NCBI GenBank assembly: GCA_030432035.1
Contig: JAUIHO010000003.1
Location: 1 to 53,343 of the forward strand
DNA: 53,343 nucleotides
Direction of reading: 5' to 3'
From: Phycisphaerae bacterium
GTDB taxonomy: Bacteria > Planctomycetota > Phycisphaerae > UBA1845 > UTPLA1
The notes under the pieces: generated by a model
The model's input: the letters and a program-made list of their open reading frames with translations, nothing else
Database searches by the model: none
Told to the model about the DNA's origin: nothing
Part shown: piece by piece, positions 35,087 to 44,777 of the stretch
How the letters are laid out: each line of letters begins with the position of its first letter
Numbering within the stretch: position 1 is the first letter of the stretch
Program-made: the position numbers and the translations under genes

Positions 35087-35360
35087 AGTCGCGCAAGTAT
35101 AACGGGTTGGTGCCGATCCGCGCAAAGCTGGCAGGCAATAGACCGGTCGGGCGATCGATACTTGACACTACCGAAACGACGCGCTCAGACGCATTGGATA
35201 TCCAGATTCCTTTCGCGAGCAGATTGCTTGTCCGGCCATGCAAGTTGGCAATAGTCATGAAGGAGTCGTTCCCCGTCTGCTTGCGTTGTAAGTGAGCCTT
35301 TCCCCTTCAATCAGGCCTCCTCTATTGTGCACAACGCATGCTTCGCCAAGAATCTCGCGG

Positions 35361-36704
35361 GTGAACGCACCCACGGCAGACAGACAAACCCTCAACGCGC
35401 TCGACCGGCTCATGCTGGCGGTCCATGACGGCCTCGTTGCCATCGGGCACTACGGCTTCGTCTGCCAAACCCATGTCTGGCTGGCCGGTCGCGTTGATGT
35501 GCCGACATTGCAACGCGCGCTCAATCAACTGAATCAGCATTACCCCGTCATGACGGCGCGATTACGCTCGCCGGTGATCGGTAAACCTTTCTGGCAGTTT
35601 CGGGCCGACGCAGCACCGACGATCATTGAAAAGGACCTAGCAGGCGCTGACCCGACGGCCGTCTGGCAATATGCGGAAACCCTCTGCCATCAGCCATTGC
35701 CGCTGCGCGACGTCGATCCGCTTCAATGGCACCTGCTACACCTTCCCGACGGTCGCGATGTGCTCGTCATACTGTTCTCGCATGCATTGATGGATGGCAA
35801 AGCGCCCGAGCATGTGCTTAAGCAGTTGAACAGCATCGCAAATGACGCGCAACCCAAAAATGATTCGATAGACGAGGGAGGCAAAGATGCGCTGACTGCC
35901 CACCTTCGGAAAACGCCGAAACTCAAACGCGTGCGGTTGGCTTTTCGGCGATTGTTTCACGAGATGCGTTACTCGCGTCGCGCTGCAACGCTAACCACTT
36001 GTCCGCGTCGCTGGAATGGCGACCGGTTTCGCATCTACGTGCATCAACTCGATGAAACCGATACCGCCGCCGCCGTACAGCGCGTGCGCCGGCTGTGTGG
36101 CTTTCCCAACCTATCGCCCGCCGTCTTGGCGGCGGTTTTTCGAGCGCTCGATGCGTTGGGCCCCGGCGTGCGCGATAACAAGTTGCGCTTTCGAACTGAC
36201 ATACCGCTCAATTTGCGACCGCCCGGTAGCAGTGAGCCGTTGTTTCGAAATTTTATGAGCTTTATCAAAATGGGGGCGACCCGCGAGGACTTGCGCGACG
36301 CCGACGAACTGGTGCGCAAGCTCAACGCGGGCATGCGAAACGAAATTCGACGCGGCATCGATCTTGGCGGTCTCGAAATGATCGATGCGGTCGCACCGTT
36401 CTCGTTTTTGGTGAAGCCGACGTTGCGACTCAGTGCGGGAAAAGTGCCGTCGCTTGGCTTCGGCTTTCTCGGGCCGGTGCTGCCCGATTTGAAGTCGTTG
36501 CTCGACGTCGATATCGACTGGCTTTACACCATGAACATGCCTGTCAGCCCGCCCGGCATCACGCTACAGGCCCATCAATTTGGTCCGCGGCTCAATTTGG
36601 TGCTCACATTTATCGACGCGGCGGTGAGTGAATCCGAAGCAAGGCGATTCTGCGAGTTCGTTGCCGAGGAATTGACAGGGCGTGACGGAGGAGCGTGGAA
36701 CTGA
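35361..36704 (+). CDS. condensation-domain-like acyltransferase
   Basis: A 447-residue protein of the condensation / wax ester synthase / PapA fold. The active-site motif H-x-x-x-D-G is present (His141, Asp145, Gly146 in FSHALMDGK). The N-terminus is typical (NALDRLMLAVHD) and the second half ends with a region like the DFGWG part of the family (LNLVLTFIDAAVSE). The start is uncertain: GTG at 35361 fits homology, while the open frame reaches 35292. It is followed after 64 bases by an acyl-CoA dehydrogenase, so an acyl-thioester substrate is plausible. It has no carrier protein or adenylation partner nearby. Product unknown. Confidence 0.75.
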   Translation: MNAPTADRQTLNALDRLMLAVHDGLVAIGHYGFVCQTHVWLAGRVDVPTLQRALNQLNQHYPVMTARLRSPVIGKPFWQFRADAAPTIIEKDLAGADPTAVWQYAETLCHQPLPLRDVDPLQWHLLHLPDGRDVLVILFSHALMDGKAPEHVLKQLNSIANDAQPKNDSIDEGGKDALTAHLRKTPKLKRVRLAFRRLFHEMRYSRRAATLTTCPRRWNGDRFRIYVHQLDETDTAAAVQRVRRLCGFPNLSPAVLAAVFRALDALGPGVRDNKLRFRTDIPLNLRPPGSSEPLFRNFMSFIKMGATREDLRDADELVRKLNAGMRNEIRRGIDLGGLEMIDAVAPFSFLVKPTLRLSAGKVPSLGFGFLGPVLPDLKSLLDVDIDWLYTMNMPVSPPGITLQAHQFGPRLNLVLTFIDAAVSESEARRFCEFVAEELTGRDGGAWN

Positions 36705-36768
36705 CTAAGATGGCGATTTGAAATCTTCAGCGCTGCGTGATGCGAATGATCCAAATCAAACCAACACG

Positions 36769-37914
36769 ATGAATCCCATGTCATACGACCTTACCGAACA
36801 GCAACACAACATTCGAAGCGAAGCCGAAGCCTTTGCCACAGAAAACCTTGCCGCTACCGAATTCAATGCGACCTTTGACCGTAGCGGTTGGGATGCCTGC
36901 GCGCAGTTCGGCGCGATGGGCGTGACGATTCCGGCCGAGTTCGGCGGGCGCGGGGCGGGATTGGAAGAATTCGTCGCCATGTTCGATGGCCTCGGTTACG
37001 CCGCGCCACATCGCCTCGGCTTATTCATTGCCATTAACGCACACGTCTTCGGCAGCGTCGAAACGCTCTTCAAGGCCGGTACCGACGAACAGAAGCAACG
37101 CTTTTTAGGAAAGCTTGCCACGGGCGAGTGGGTTGCCGCACATAGCGTGACCGAACCCGACGGCGGCTCCGACATCGGCAATATGAAAACAATCGCACGT
37201 GAGGCCAATGGTGGCTGGGTCATCAATGGCATTAAGAAATACACGACGTGCGGGGCCGGCGCCGATTTGCATATCGTGTATGCGCGGATGGATGATCCCG
37301 AACGGTATCGGCTCAGTTGCTTTTTGATCGAACCCAACACGCCCGGCATGACGGTGCGACCATTACCTGCTTCGGGCCTGGATGGTTCCGGGCTATCAGA
37401 AGTTACCTACGAAAACGTGCGCGTGCCTGCGGAGAATCTACTCGGCAAGGCCGGTGCCGGTGCAATGTTGTTTCAAGGTTCTATCGAGCGCGAACGCGCC
37501 TGCATCTTTGGCTTCGTCATCGGCGCGATGCGTCGGCAAGTCGAGATGGCGACCGAGTATGCCCGGCAACGCGTGGTGAGCGGTAAGCCCATCGCAGGCT
37601 ATCAAGCCATCTCGCATCGCATCGCGGAGATGCGCGTGCGGCTCGATGCGGCTCAGATGTTGCTCTATCGCGCGGCCGCGTTAAAGGCGGCAGGTAAGCG
37701 AGCCCCGGTCGAATCGGCCGTGGCCAAGCTCTACGTCAGCGAAGCGTTTCTCGAAAACAGCCTGGCGCTCAGTCGCGTGCACGGCGGAAACGGCTTCCTG
37801 AAAGAAAACGGCATCGAACGATTTGTACGTGATGCGCTCGGCACGATCATTTTCAGCGGCACGAGCGACATCCAACGCAACATTATCGCGGCCCAAATGG
37901 GCGTTCGAGAATAG
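36769..37914 (+). CDS. acyl-CoA dehydrogenase family protein
   Basis: A 381-residue flavoprotein with the full acyl-CoA dehydrogenase fold: helical N-domain (YDLTEQQHNIRSEAEAFA), FAD/substrate beta-domain (AAHSVTEPDGGSDIG), and C-terminal helices ending in RVHGGNGFLKENGIERFVRD and SGTSDIQRN. The usual catalytic Glu in the Y-E-G-T motif is replaced: here the motif is Phe362-Ser363-Gly-Thr. Glu242 (IERERACIF) sits at the helix-G position used by isovaleryl-CoA and long-chain acyl-CoA dehydrogenases, so activity is likely kept. Two ATG codons (36769, 36778) are possible starts; neither has a clear ribosome site. Probably paired with the upstream acyltransferase gene. Confidence 0.93.
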   Translation: MNPMSYDLTEQQHNIRSEAEAFATENLAATEFNATFDRSGWDACAQFGAMGVTIPAEFGGRGAGLEEFVAMFDGLGYAAPHRLGLFIAINAHVFGSVETLFKAGTDEQKQRFLGKLATGEWVAAHSVTEPDGGSDIGNMKTIAREANGGWVINGIKKYTTCGAGADLHIVYARMDDPERYRLSCFLIEPNTPGMTVRPLPASGLDGSGLSEVTYENVRVPAENLLGKAGAGAMLFQGSIERERACIFGFVIGAMRRQVEMATEYARQRVVSGKPIAGYQAISHRIAEMRVRLDAAQMLLYRAAALKAAGKRAPVESAVAKLYVSEAFLENSLALSRVHGGNGFLKENGIERFVRDALGTIIFSGTSDIQRNIIAAQMGVRE

Positions 37915-37996
37915 GCCGTTTCTTGTAATTCGGTCGATGCAGGCGAAGCGGGTATAATGCCGCCGGTAAACACCGAAACGGTGGAAGGGAGAATGC

Positions 37997-39013
37997 ATGA
38001 GCACCGAAGGCCCAGATCAGTCCACGCCCAAACCAACCGGCGAACAGCCGACCGCTGCCAATACGCCGAGCGAACCATCGCCCAGTCCGCAGGCACAGCC
38101 TGCGCCGACACCGGCGAAAGTTGGTGGTGACAAGCTCGCCAAAGACACTTCCGCCTCCGACGCGTTTGGCTCGTCGGCGGAAAAAACGAACACGGAAGCA
38201 AAGGCCGGACCAAAGAAGAAGGAAGAGAAAGAAAGCAACTGGCGCGAAATCGTCTCGAAGATTTTCGGCATCTTGCTTTGGCCTTTTATCTTTGTATTTC
38301 GACCGCTCATTTTCCGCGTGACCAAAGAGCAGGGGAACCCCAAGGTGCACTTCACCAGCTTTTCGGCTTTGTTCTACCTGTGGCCGGTGATGGTGGTCGG
38401 TTGGCTCGGTGTATTGTTTTATGACCTTATCCGGCCCGAAGTGTTAGGCTGGGCGTGGATCACCACGTTGCTCCTCGTCATGATTACCATTGCCACCGAT
38501 ATCGACCGCAACAAACTGATCGGCCTCGCGTTAGTCGTCGGGCTCTGCTGGGCGGTCGGATTTATCTTGCAGAGCAACCAGGATATTCCGGTCTTGTCGG
38601 GCATCTATGGATTCTTCGCCAAGCAAGAGGTGCAGTTCAACGTCGGCATGGCCAACGTGATAAGCATCATTATCTTGATCATCCAAATCGGCGTCATTGG
38701 TTACGCGTGGGTCGATGGTCGTTACGAAATCACCACGCGCGAGATCACCCACCGCAAGATGCTTCGTACCAGCGATTCATTGCCGCGCGCGGCCAAGCGC
38801 ATCAAGCAGGATTGGCGCGATATCGCCGAACTGATCATCGGTCTCGGCGCGGGTGATGTGATTGTGCTCGACACGCAGAAGAACATCATCATGCGCATTC
38901 CGAACGTGCCGTTCCTCTGGTTTTTCCGCCACGATGTCGACCACGTACTCGAAGTGATCGCCACAACCGACGTGCATGAAATCGCCGCCGCGCTCGAAGA
39001 AGAGGAGTTTTAG
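37997..39013 (+). CDS. multi-pass membrane protein with PH-like C-terminal domain
   Basis: A 338-residue protein. Residues 1-80 are Pro/Ser/Lys-rich and disordered. Five hydrophobic segments follow (about 90-107, 121-143, 151-168, 174-191, 219-240). The C-terminal 95 residues look like a bacterial PH domain (RYEITTREITHRKMLRT, then GDVIVLDTQKNIIMRIPN and VDHVLEVI). The start at 37997 has AAGGGAGA just upstream. The zinc-ribbon membrane protein follows 55 bases downstream. Such PH-like domains often sit on membrane stress or envelope proteins. No function can be assigned. Confidence 0.75.
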   Translation: MSTEGPDQSTPKPTGEQPTAANTPSEPSPSPQAQPAPTPAKVGGDKLAKDTSASDAFGSSAEKTNTEAKAGPKKKEEKESNWREIVSKIFGILLWPFIFVFRPLIFRVTKEQGNPKVHFTSFSALFYLWPVMVVGWLGVLFYDLIRPEVLGWAWITTLLLVMITIATDIDRNKLIGLALVVGLCWAVGFILQSNQDIPVLSGIYGFFAKQEVQFNVGMANVISIIILIIQIGVIGYAWVDGRYEITTREITHRKMLRTSDSLPRAAKRIKQDWRDIAELIIGLGAGDVIVLDTQKNIIMRIPNVPFLWFFRHDVDHVLEVIATTDVHEIAAALEEEEF

Positions 39014-39068
39014 CGAACCCGCCGCGCCTGTACGACGTTCTTTCTGGTAACGATAAGGAGTGTGCGCC

Positions 39069-39782
39069 ATGCCCGCTGCCGAGCACCTATGCCAAGGTTG
39101 TCGCCATCAGAACCGACCGGCGGCGCAATTCTGCGCCAATTGCGGTGCCGACCTTTCGTTGGCCGTTATGGCGGATGCGGCTCAGCAGACATCCATCGGT
39201 GTAGCGAAAACACACGCGGCAGAACGCGAGCCGTCTTATGACGGGAGCGCGAGAAGCAGCCCGATTCGGCTTTTCATTTTTGTTTTCATCGTCTTCGCAT
39301 TAGCGGCCAGTGGCGTCTTTTGGAAGGCGTTCCGCAAGCCGCCGCAGGTTATCAAACTCGATCACGGCGACGCTGTTGCGGTCGAATCGCACCACCACGC
39401 ATACCACGGTGATCACCATGTCTCTGTTACCGAAAGCGACGATCTAGCCGACCGTTGGATCCGGCGTATCGCGCAGGGCGCGAAAGACCCTTACACCGTC
39501 AAGCAAACCGTGCAGCGAATGTTGAAGTTCGCTCGGAGGCAGTCGCGCGATGGCGAATCGGACCTGCGATTTGAAGCACGTTATGAAGTGCCCGAGGCAA
39601 ACGTGCATGCGCTGGAGGTCGCGCTCAAGTCGATCCACGGTGAATTGACTTTTTTCTATCGCGACAATCGCTTCACCGTCGAGGCGGCGGGGGATGTTCA
39701 TACCGTTCTACGCCGCGTTGTATCGCTGCTCGACGGTTACACGATTATGAAACAGGTGCGCAGCGATGGTGATGAGTATTAA
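39069..39782 (+). CDS. zinc-ribbon single-pass membrane protein
   Basis: A 237-residue protein. The N-terminus carries a zinc ribbon with two CxxC pairs (CQGCRHQNRPAAQFCANCG). A membrane helix lies at about 70-95 (FIFVFIVFALAASGVFW). A His-rich spacer (ESHHHAYHGDHHVSV) and an extracytoplasmic domain of about 110 residues follow. AAGGAG lies eight bases before the ATG at 39069. The pair with the PH-like protein upstream suggests a common membrane role. The partner domain is not recognised. Confidence 0.75.
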   Translation: MPAAEHLCQGCRHQNRPAAQFCANCGADLSLAVMADAAQQTSIGVAKTHAAEREPSYDGSARSSPIRLFIFVFIVFALAASGVFWKAFRKPPQVIKLDHGDAVAVESHHHAYHGDHHVSVTESDDLADRWIRRIAQGAKDPYTVKQTVQRMLKFARRQSRDGESDLRFEARYEVPEANVHALEVALKSIHGELTFFYRDNRFTVEAAGDVHTVLRRVVSLLDGYTIMKQVRSDGDEY

Positions 39783-39818
39783 GCGTGCCAATGACGATTG
39801 ATGCATGAATGTAGAGTC

Positions 39819-40211
39819 TTACGTATTCGTCGCCGCTTTCCGTCGATCACATATATAAATCTGATGCCCGTGATGCCCCGGCAAGATGACCAGCTTGCCA
39901 CCCAGCGCACCGACAAAATCCTCGAGCAGTCCGCAAACGCCCGTCCATTCCTCGCCTTCCATGCGGCAATCCTGGAAATTAAGAACCACAGTGCGCGGAA
40001 ATGTTTGGTCCGCTGCTTGTCTTAATAGCATCAGCAATCCGGCAAGCGTGGCGATCGAACAGCCTTTGCGGCGCGCGCGAAAAAGCAAATCACCGGCGGC
40101 TGTCGCGCGAAAATCCCAGCGACATAGCAAGTACTCGCTCTCCGCCAAGGCGGCGCGCCGCGCAGCATTTATAGGGGCGGCTGATTGCCGTTCAGGTTGG
40201 GTTGGCTTCAT
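39819..40211 (-). CDS. small protein, possibly STAS-like
   Basis: A 130-residue protein. The central part (RTVVLNFQDCRMEGEEWTGV) followed by LLEDFVGALGGKLVILP has the beta-alpha-beta rhythm of STAS/anti-sigma-antagonist domains, but it lacks the usual D-S/T-S-G phosphorylation site. It is convergent with the zinc-ribbon gene and divergent from the SGNH lipoprotein gene. The start at 40211 has no ribosome site. The family is uncertain. Confidence 0.55.
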   Translation of the reverse strand: MKPTQPERQSAAPINAARRAALAESEYLLCRWDFRATAAGDLLFRARRKGCSIATLAGLLMLLRQAADQTFPRTVVLNFQDCRMEGEEWTGVCGLLEDFVGALGGKLVILPGHHGHQIYICDRRKAATNT

Positions 40212-40402
40212 GATATTGTTCGACTACGTTTTCGTGGCGAAGTAGGAGTGCTCCGTTTGGCAATGCCGCACGGTGTGGGTGACGGTGTAACGAATTGCAA
40301 GATGCTTGCCATCTGCATCGCAATATCAGCGGCGTTGTTTCAGTCCCGCTAAAATCCGGTTGGTTAGCTAACGTTTTGTATCGAATCGAAAAGAGAGAGT
40401 TG

Positions 40403-41248
40403 ATGCCCTGCATACGCGCGAATAATCGGACGAACTCAACCGTAACTTGGGCAACTGTGCGCAGCGTTTTCGCGCGAATGGTTCCCACATCAACCTTTTG
40501 CATCGCACTCTTGATCATGATCGCGCTCGGCGGATGCAACGGCACACCGTTATTTCAATTGCCCGATCCGGCAGTGCGCGTGATCGCGTTTGGCGATTCA
40601 ACAACGGATGGACCATCCGACAAACAATACACCGAGTTTCTGCAGGAAAACCCGGCGATCGATCCCGCCGCAATCACCAACGCGGGCATGGGTGGTGAAA
40701 CGACCACCGACGGGTTGCCGCGCTTACAACAAGTGCTCGACAGCGGATTGTTTCCCAACGCCGAGATGGTGATTATTTGGGAGGGCGGAAACGATCTGAT
40801 CGATTTTATCCAACAGCGCGATCCGTTTATCGCCGTGCCGCCCGAGTCGCCGCTATTTCTTTTCGGCCCGCAACTCGATGAACTGCTCGCGCAGGTGCAG
40901 GCCAATCTCGTGCAGATGATCGCCGCATCTCGCAACGCTGGTGCCACGCCGATATTGGTGACGTACTTCTTTATCCCGGAAGAGCCGATCGATTGCGGTT
41001 TGTCGCCATTGCCGACCTTGCTAGCAGCTCAGGCCACGACCGCCAACGGTTACGTCGAACGCTTGAATACCGTGATTCGTGACGTGGGTGCGAGCGAGAC
41101 TGTTGCCGTAGTGGATGTGGCCACGCTCGATGCCACGCTGCGTGCTGACATCGCCAACTACACCAATTGCAATCACCTCAGCGCAAACGGCAACGCGCTC
41201 GCTGCTGACATGATTGGCGAAGCAGTAATTACAGAACTGAACAACTAG
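40403..41248 (+). CDS. SGNH/GDSL hydrolase lipoprotein
   Basis: A 281-residue protein with a lipobox (IALGGC, Cys45) and an SGNH hydrolase domain: block I VIAFGDST (catalytic Ser66), block III WEGGNDLI near 127, and a C-terminal CNHLSANGNALA block with the catalytic His. The acidic residue that usually precedes the His is replaced by Cys-Asn. The N-terminus before the lipobox is long; a shorter start at 40478 (MVPTSTF) would give a cleaner signal. GAGAGAG lies just before 40403. An esterase acting on the cell surface is likely. Its end overlaps the convergent transglutaminase gene by four bases. Confidence 0.82.
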   Translation: MPCIRANNRTNSTVTWATVRSVFARMVPTSTFCIALLIMIALGGCNGTPLFQLPDPAVRVIAFGDSTTDGPSDKQYTEFLQENPAIDPAAITNAGMGGETTTDGLPRLQQVLDSGLFPNAEMVIIWEGGNDLIDFIQQRDPFIAVPPESPLFLFGPQLDELLAQVQANLVQMIAASRNAGATPILVTYFFIPEEPIDCGLSPLPTLLAAQATTANGYVERLNTVIRDVGASETVAVVDVATLDATLRADIANYTNCNHLSANGNALAADMIGEAVITELNN

Positions 41249-43509
41249 CGTTCGTTACTGCGCGACTTCTGACCGAAGCCCGCGTTTTCACGGAGCAGTT
41301 TAAAGAACCGACTCAGTCGACTCTCACGTTGGTCGTCGATTTCTTGACGACCGTACTGTGCGGCGTAGAACCAATCGGTGTATTCGGGCAGGTCGCGCAA
41401 ATCGTCTGTCGTTGATGCCAGCCGTTGGGCAAACTCACGCGGCGTGGCCGAGTTTGATTTCACGTGTCCCTTACTCGCGAGCAACACCAACAGTCGATCG
41501 TAAAAGCGGGCCATCGGCTGGCGCGGTACCACGCGCTCGTGTGCAACGGGTTTGCCGAACCGCTCGCGCACCAGCAGCGACAAAATGATGATCACACGCA
41601 GCAGTAGCACCAACCCTACGACGAAAAGCAATAGCACAAACCAATAGCCGGCGCGTTGCCACCACGTTAGCCCGCTCGGGCCATAAAAAAAGCTGGTAAA
41701 CAATTCGCCGAAACTTCGCGGGGCGGTTTCTTCCTGCGTGAAGTTTGCCAACCACAACCGCACTTCGTCATAAATCGTCTTGCGCGTTTCGCGGTCAAAC
41801 GACACGATCCACGTGGACCAACGGAATTTTAAAAAGTCGATCGCGCGGACTGTGCGTGCCCAGAAGGAGTTGTCTATGCCGCCGTCGCGCACAGTTGATG
41901 CGGGCGTCGGATCGAACGTGGTCCAACCCTTATTCGGCAGAAACACTTCGACCCATGCGTGGGCGTCTTTTTGACGGAAGCGATAGTACTCGCCCGCAAC
42001 GTTCAACTCGCCGCCTTGATACCCACTAACCAAGCGCGCGGGAATATCCAACGCCTGGCACATCAGCACCATGGATGACGCAAAATATTCGCAATGGCCG
42101 CGCTTGCTCTCGAATAGGAAGTAATCGACCCAATCGCGGTCGCTCGGCACGCGCTGCGGTCGCAACGTATATTCAAACTCGGATGATCTAAGATGCGATT
42201 CGATCGCGCGGGCAATCCGTGCGTGCTGGTTGGCATCTGTCGGGTCGCCGACGTTGATAGCGAACTCGCGAGCAAATCGTTTGACCGATTCGGTAAATTT
42301 CGATTCACCGTCGCTTCGGTCGCTCTCGTACACTTGTAGCCACTCGGCTATCTCCGGATTGTGCTCGTTGGCCGATTGCACGATGTAGTGCGCGGCGCCG
42401 CGCGAGTTATCCGATTCGAGAATGAAGTCGCGTTTGTCGAGCTTGACCACGCGCAGGTCGTCGGAGCCGATGTAGATCGGCGCGTAAAGCGCATAAATCT
42501 TGCCGTTGCCGCGCGTTTCGAGCCAGACTTTCTGCGTAATTAACTCGGTGCCGTCAGGAAGCGCTCGACCGAAAAACGACCTCGGCCGCCTGAGCTTCGT
42601 CGGGGGCACGATGCGCGGGGCGGTGATCGGCGTCCGCCGCCATTCACCGTTGTAGTAGCGCGTAAACGTCTGCGCCCGCATGTACGGCTCGAACGATTCG
42701 TCGACGATGAGCCGACCGCCGCGCTCGAACTGTACCTTCATTACGGGCGTGGGATCTTCGAAGATGGCCGTATGGTCGAGATCGACAACATCGCCGATGC
42801 CCGTCATCGCGCCCGGCACCAAATCGTGCATTCGACCGAAGATGCCGCCGTACAGTCCGCGCGGCATCAGCACGAAAATAAACGCCGCAATCAGCAACAT
42901 ATACAACGCGTTTACCAATACGACGCGCGATAGCCCGCGACCCACGAGTCGTTTGACAGTCGCCGGTGCGGTCGGCACGTGGCCGTTTGCTCCGTCCGTT
43001 GTTCTGCGCACGAGCCGTTGTTGTCGCTCAGCGATCTGGGCTTCCATGCGCGCCGTGTGAAACACGATCAACCAGCCCAACCCGAATGTGAGGTCGATCA
43101 GGATGACGATTGCGAATAGTAGGCTGGCACTCACGAGCGCGCCGATCGCCATCAACAAGAAGCCGATGACGGTAATCAGCCCCGCATCGCGATACGACGT
43201 GCATTCATAGAACTTGCAGCAAGCCAACAATGCGACGAAGTGGGCCAAGTCGATAATGTGCACCGACGGTTCTTCGTGCGGGCCGAACATTTCCCACAAC
43301 AGAAACACGAGCGCGACCAACACGCTGATGTTGATGGCGATGGAGGGTAATGGCTTGCCGCCCGAGCGAGAGAACCAGACGAGACTTCCGACCGCAAGCG
43401 CACAGGTCAGCCCCATGAGCCCCCACGATTGCTCGACCTCCATCGTCGGCAACATGTTCAACACTGCCAGGCAGATCAGCGTGATATGTAAACCGCCCAA
43501 CGGTTTCAT
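41245..43509 (-). CDS. TgpA-like transglutaminase membrane protein
   Basis: A 754-residue protein with N-terminal membrane helices (DUF3488 region, about 1-220), a periplasmic transglutaminase-like domain with a Cys-His-Asp triad (Cys near 472 in RGHCEYF, His near 518 in DAHAWVEV, Asp near 531 in TFDPTP), another membrane helix near 625-650 and a DUF4129-type cytoplasmic tail. It is the third gene of moxR-DUF58-tgpA, with its start overlapping the DUF58 stop (ATGA). In Pseudomonas the homologue TgpA is important for viability. The activity on peptide substrates in the periplasm is inferred from the family. Confidence 0.93.
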   Translation of the reverse strand: MKPLGGLHITLICLAVLNMLPTMEVEQSWGLMGLTCALAVGSLVWFSRSGGKPLPSIAINISVLVALVFLLWEMFGPHEEPSVHIIDLAHFVALLACCKFYECTSYRDAGLITVIGFLLMAIGALVSASLLFAIVILIDLTFGLGWLIVFHTARMEAQIAERQQRLVRRTTDGANGHVPTAPATVKRLVGRGLSRVVLVNALYMLLIAAFIFVLMPRGLYGGIFGRMHDLVPGAMTGIGDVVDLDHTAIFEDPTPVMKVQFERGGRLIVDESFEPYMRAQTFTRYYNGEWRRTPITAPRIVPPTKLRRPRSFFGRALPDGTELITQKVWLETRGNGKIYALYAPIYIGSDDLRVVKLDKRDFILESDNSRGAAHYIVQSANEHNPEIAEWLQVYESDRSDGESKFTESVKRFAREFAINVGDPTDANQHARIARAIESHLRSSEFEYTLRPQRVPSDRDWVDYFLFESKRGHCEYFASSMVLMCQALDIPARLVSGYQGGELNVAGEYYRFRQKDAHAWVEVFLPNKGWTTFDPTPASTVRDGGIDNSFWARTVRAIDFLKFRWSTWIVSFDRETRKTIYDEVRLWLANFTQEETAPRSFGELFTSFFYGPSGLTWWQRAGYWFVLLLFVVGLVLLLRVIIILSLLVRERFGKPVAHERVVPRQPMARFYDRLLVLLASKGHVKSNSATPREFAQRLASTTDDLRDLPEYTDWFYAAQYGRQEIDDQRESRLSRFFKLLRENAGFGQKSRSNER

Positions 43510-44762
43510 AGTAGCGCCGCCTTTACCGCACCGGGCACAGGGTTGACCGGAACGTCAACACGCTCACTCGCGGTATTCAGATTTGGCAGCCGAATGAATT
43601 TGTCGAAAGATCGCGACCCCGGAACCAACACACGGACTGTTCCCAATGCACGCTCGATCGCCGCAACAGATTGATTGACATCGTCGTCTTCGCCGCAGGC
43701 AAAATAGAAACAGGCACCGTGCCAACGCGCGGGCCACGGATGACTGCGAATGTGCGGGGCGAGACCGTCGTGATGGTCGCCCGCGCGCAGTGCCAACTCG
43801 CGTAACAAGCGCGGTCGATGCGACCGCCCGGCACCCGGCGGTAGGATCACGAGCGGATCACCGTTACAGATTAGGCCGACGCTGGCACCTTGTTCCAGTA
43901 CGGCACACACAAACGTTGCCGCAGCAGATAGCACTTGCTCGAGATGGCCGGCGGGATCGTCGTCACCTTCGATGCGACGCGAATCCACGACGCACCAATA
44001 TTGTTGCGTGGCCGTCGCGGCCGTTTCGCGAATCATCAATTGGCCGGTGCGGGCACTGCGACGCCAATGTATCTTGCGCAAACTGTCGCCGTGACGGTAT
44101 TCGCGAATGCCGAAATATTCCTCTTCGCCGCGCTGTCGCCCGAGATTGCTCGAATTGCTCGACGTCTCCAACGCGCGGGCAAACGTCCGCGGATCGGCGC
44201 GCAGGCTGCCAAGCATCGGATAGATCACCATTTCGCGCTCGTCGATAAGCCGCCGCCATTTCACTAGCAAATTGAATGGAAACCCACTCATCACGCGAAA
44301 CGATGAAAACGTGAGCCGACCGCGATAGTCACATAGATAAGGAATGTTAATCGTCTGCGTTTCACCCGGCGCGAGTGCAGTAATGAAGCCTTGCGGGCTC
44401 GGAATCGACGCACTGCTGTGGGCTTCGTCTTCAATGATCAGCGCGCGGGCAGTGATCCAACGGTGTTTGTTGGTAATCACGTAACGCAAATCGAATTGCT
44501 GGCCAACCACCGCCGCGTCAGGCGCGATGCGCCGAATGCTGATAAAACGCAAGCATCGCCAACCCAATAGGAAGTTCACCAGAAATGCGCCGACGCATAA
44601 ACCGAACAGCATGAGCAACAGATTCACGTCGGCATCGACGGCCGTGAGCCCGATGAGCGTCGTACCCAACAAAAAGCCAAGCCCGCTTAGCGTCGGACGA
44701 ATGCCCGTCGTCATGCGGGTCGGTCGGGTCAGCCATGCTTGAAGGCGTTGCAAGAGCATCAT
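43506..44762 (-). CDS. DUF58 domain protein
   Basis: A 418-residue protein with two N-terminal membrane helices (about 24-65) and the DUF58 signature EYFGIREYRHGDSLRKIHW near residue 220, followed by a von Willebrand A-like region. It always pairs with MoxR AAA ATPases, and the moxR gene lies just upstream here with a 15-base gap. Its stop overlaps the transglutaminase start. The set is thought to act as a chaperone-like assembly system for envelope or secreted enzymes. The target is unknown. Confidence 0.93.
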   Translation of the reverse strand: MMLLQRLQAWLTRPTRMTTGIRPTLSGLGFLLGTTLIGLTAVDADVNLLLMLFGLCVGAFLVNFLLGWRCLRFISIRRIAPDAAVVGQQFDLRYVITNKHRWITARALIIEDEAHSSASIPSPQGFITALAPGETQTINIPYLCDYRGRLTFSSFRVMSGFPFNLLVKWRRLIDEREMVIYPMLGSLRADPRTFARALETSSNSSNLGRQRGEEEYFGIREYRHGDSLRKIHWRRSARTGQLMIRETAATATQQYWCVVDSRRIEGDDDPAGHLEQVLSAAATFVCAVLEQGASVGLICNGDPLVILPPGAGRSHRPRLLRELALRAGDHHDGLAPHIRSHPWPARWHGACFYFACGEDDDVNQSVAAIERALGTVRVLVPGSRSFDKFIRLPNLNTASERVDVPVNPVPGAVKAALL

Positions 44763-44777
44763 GAGCGTGGCTTGCGG

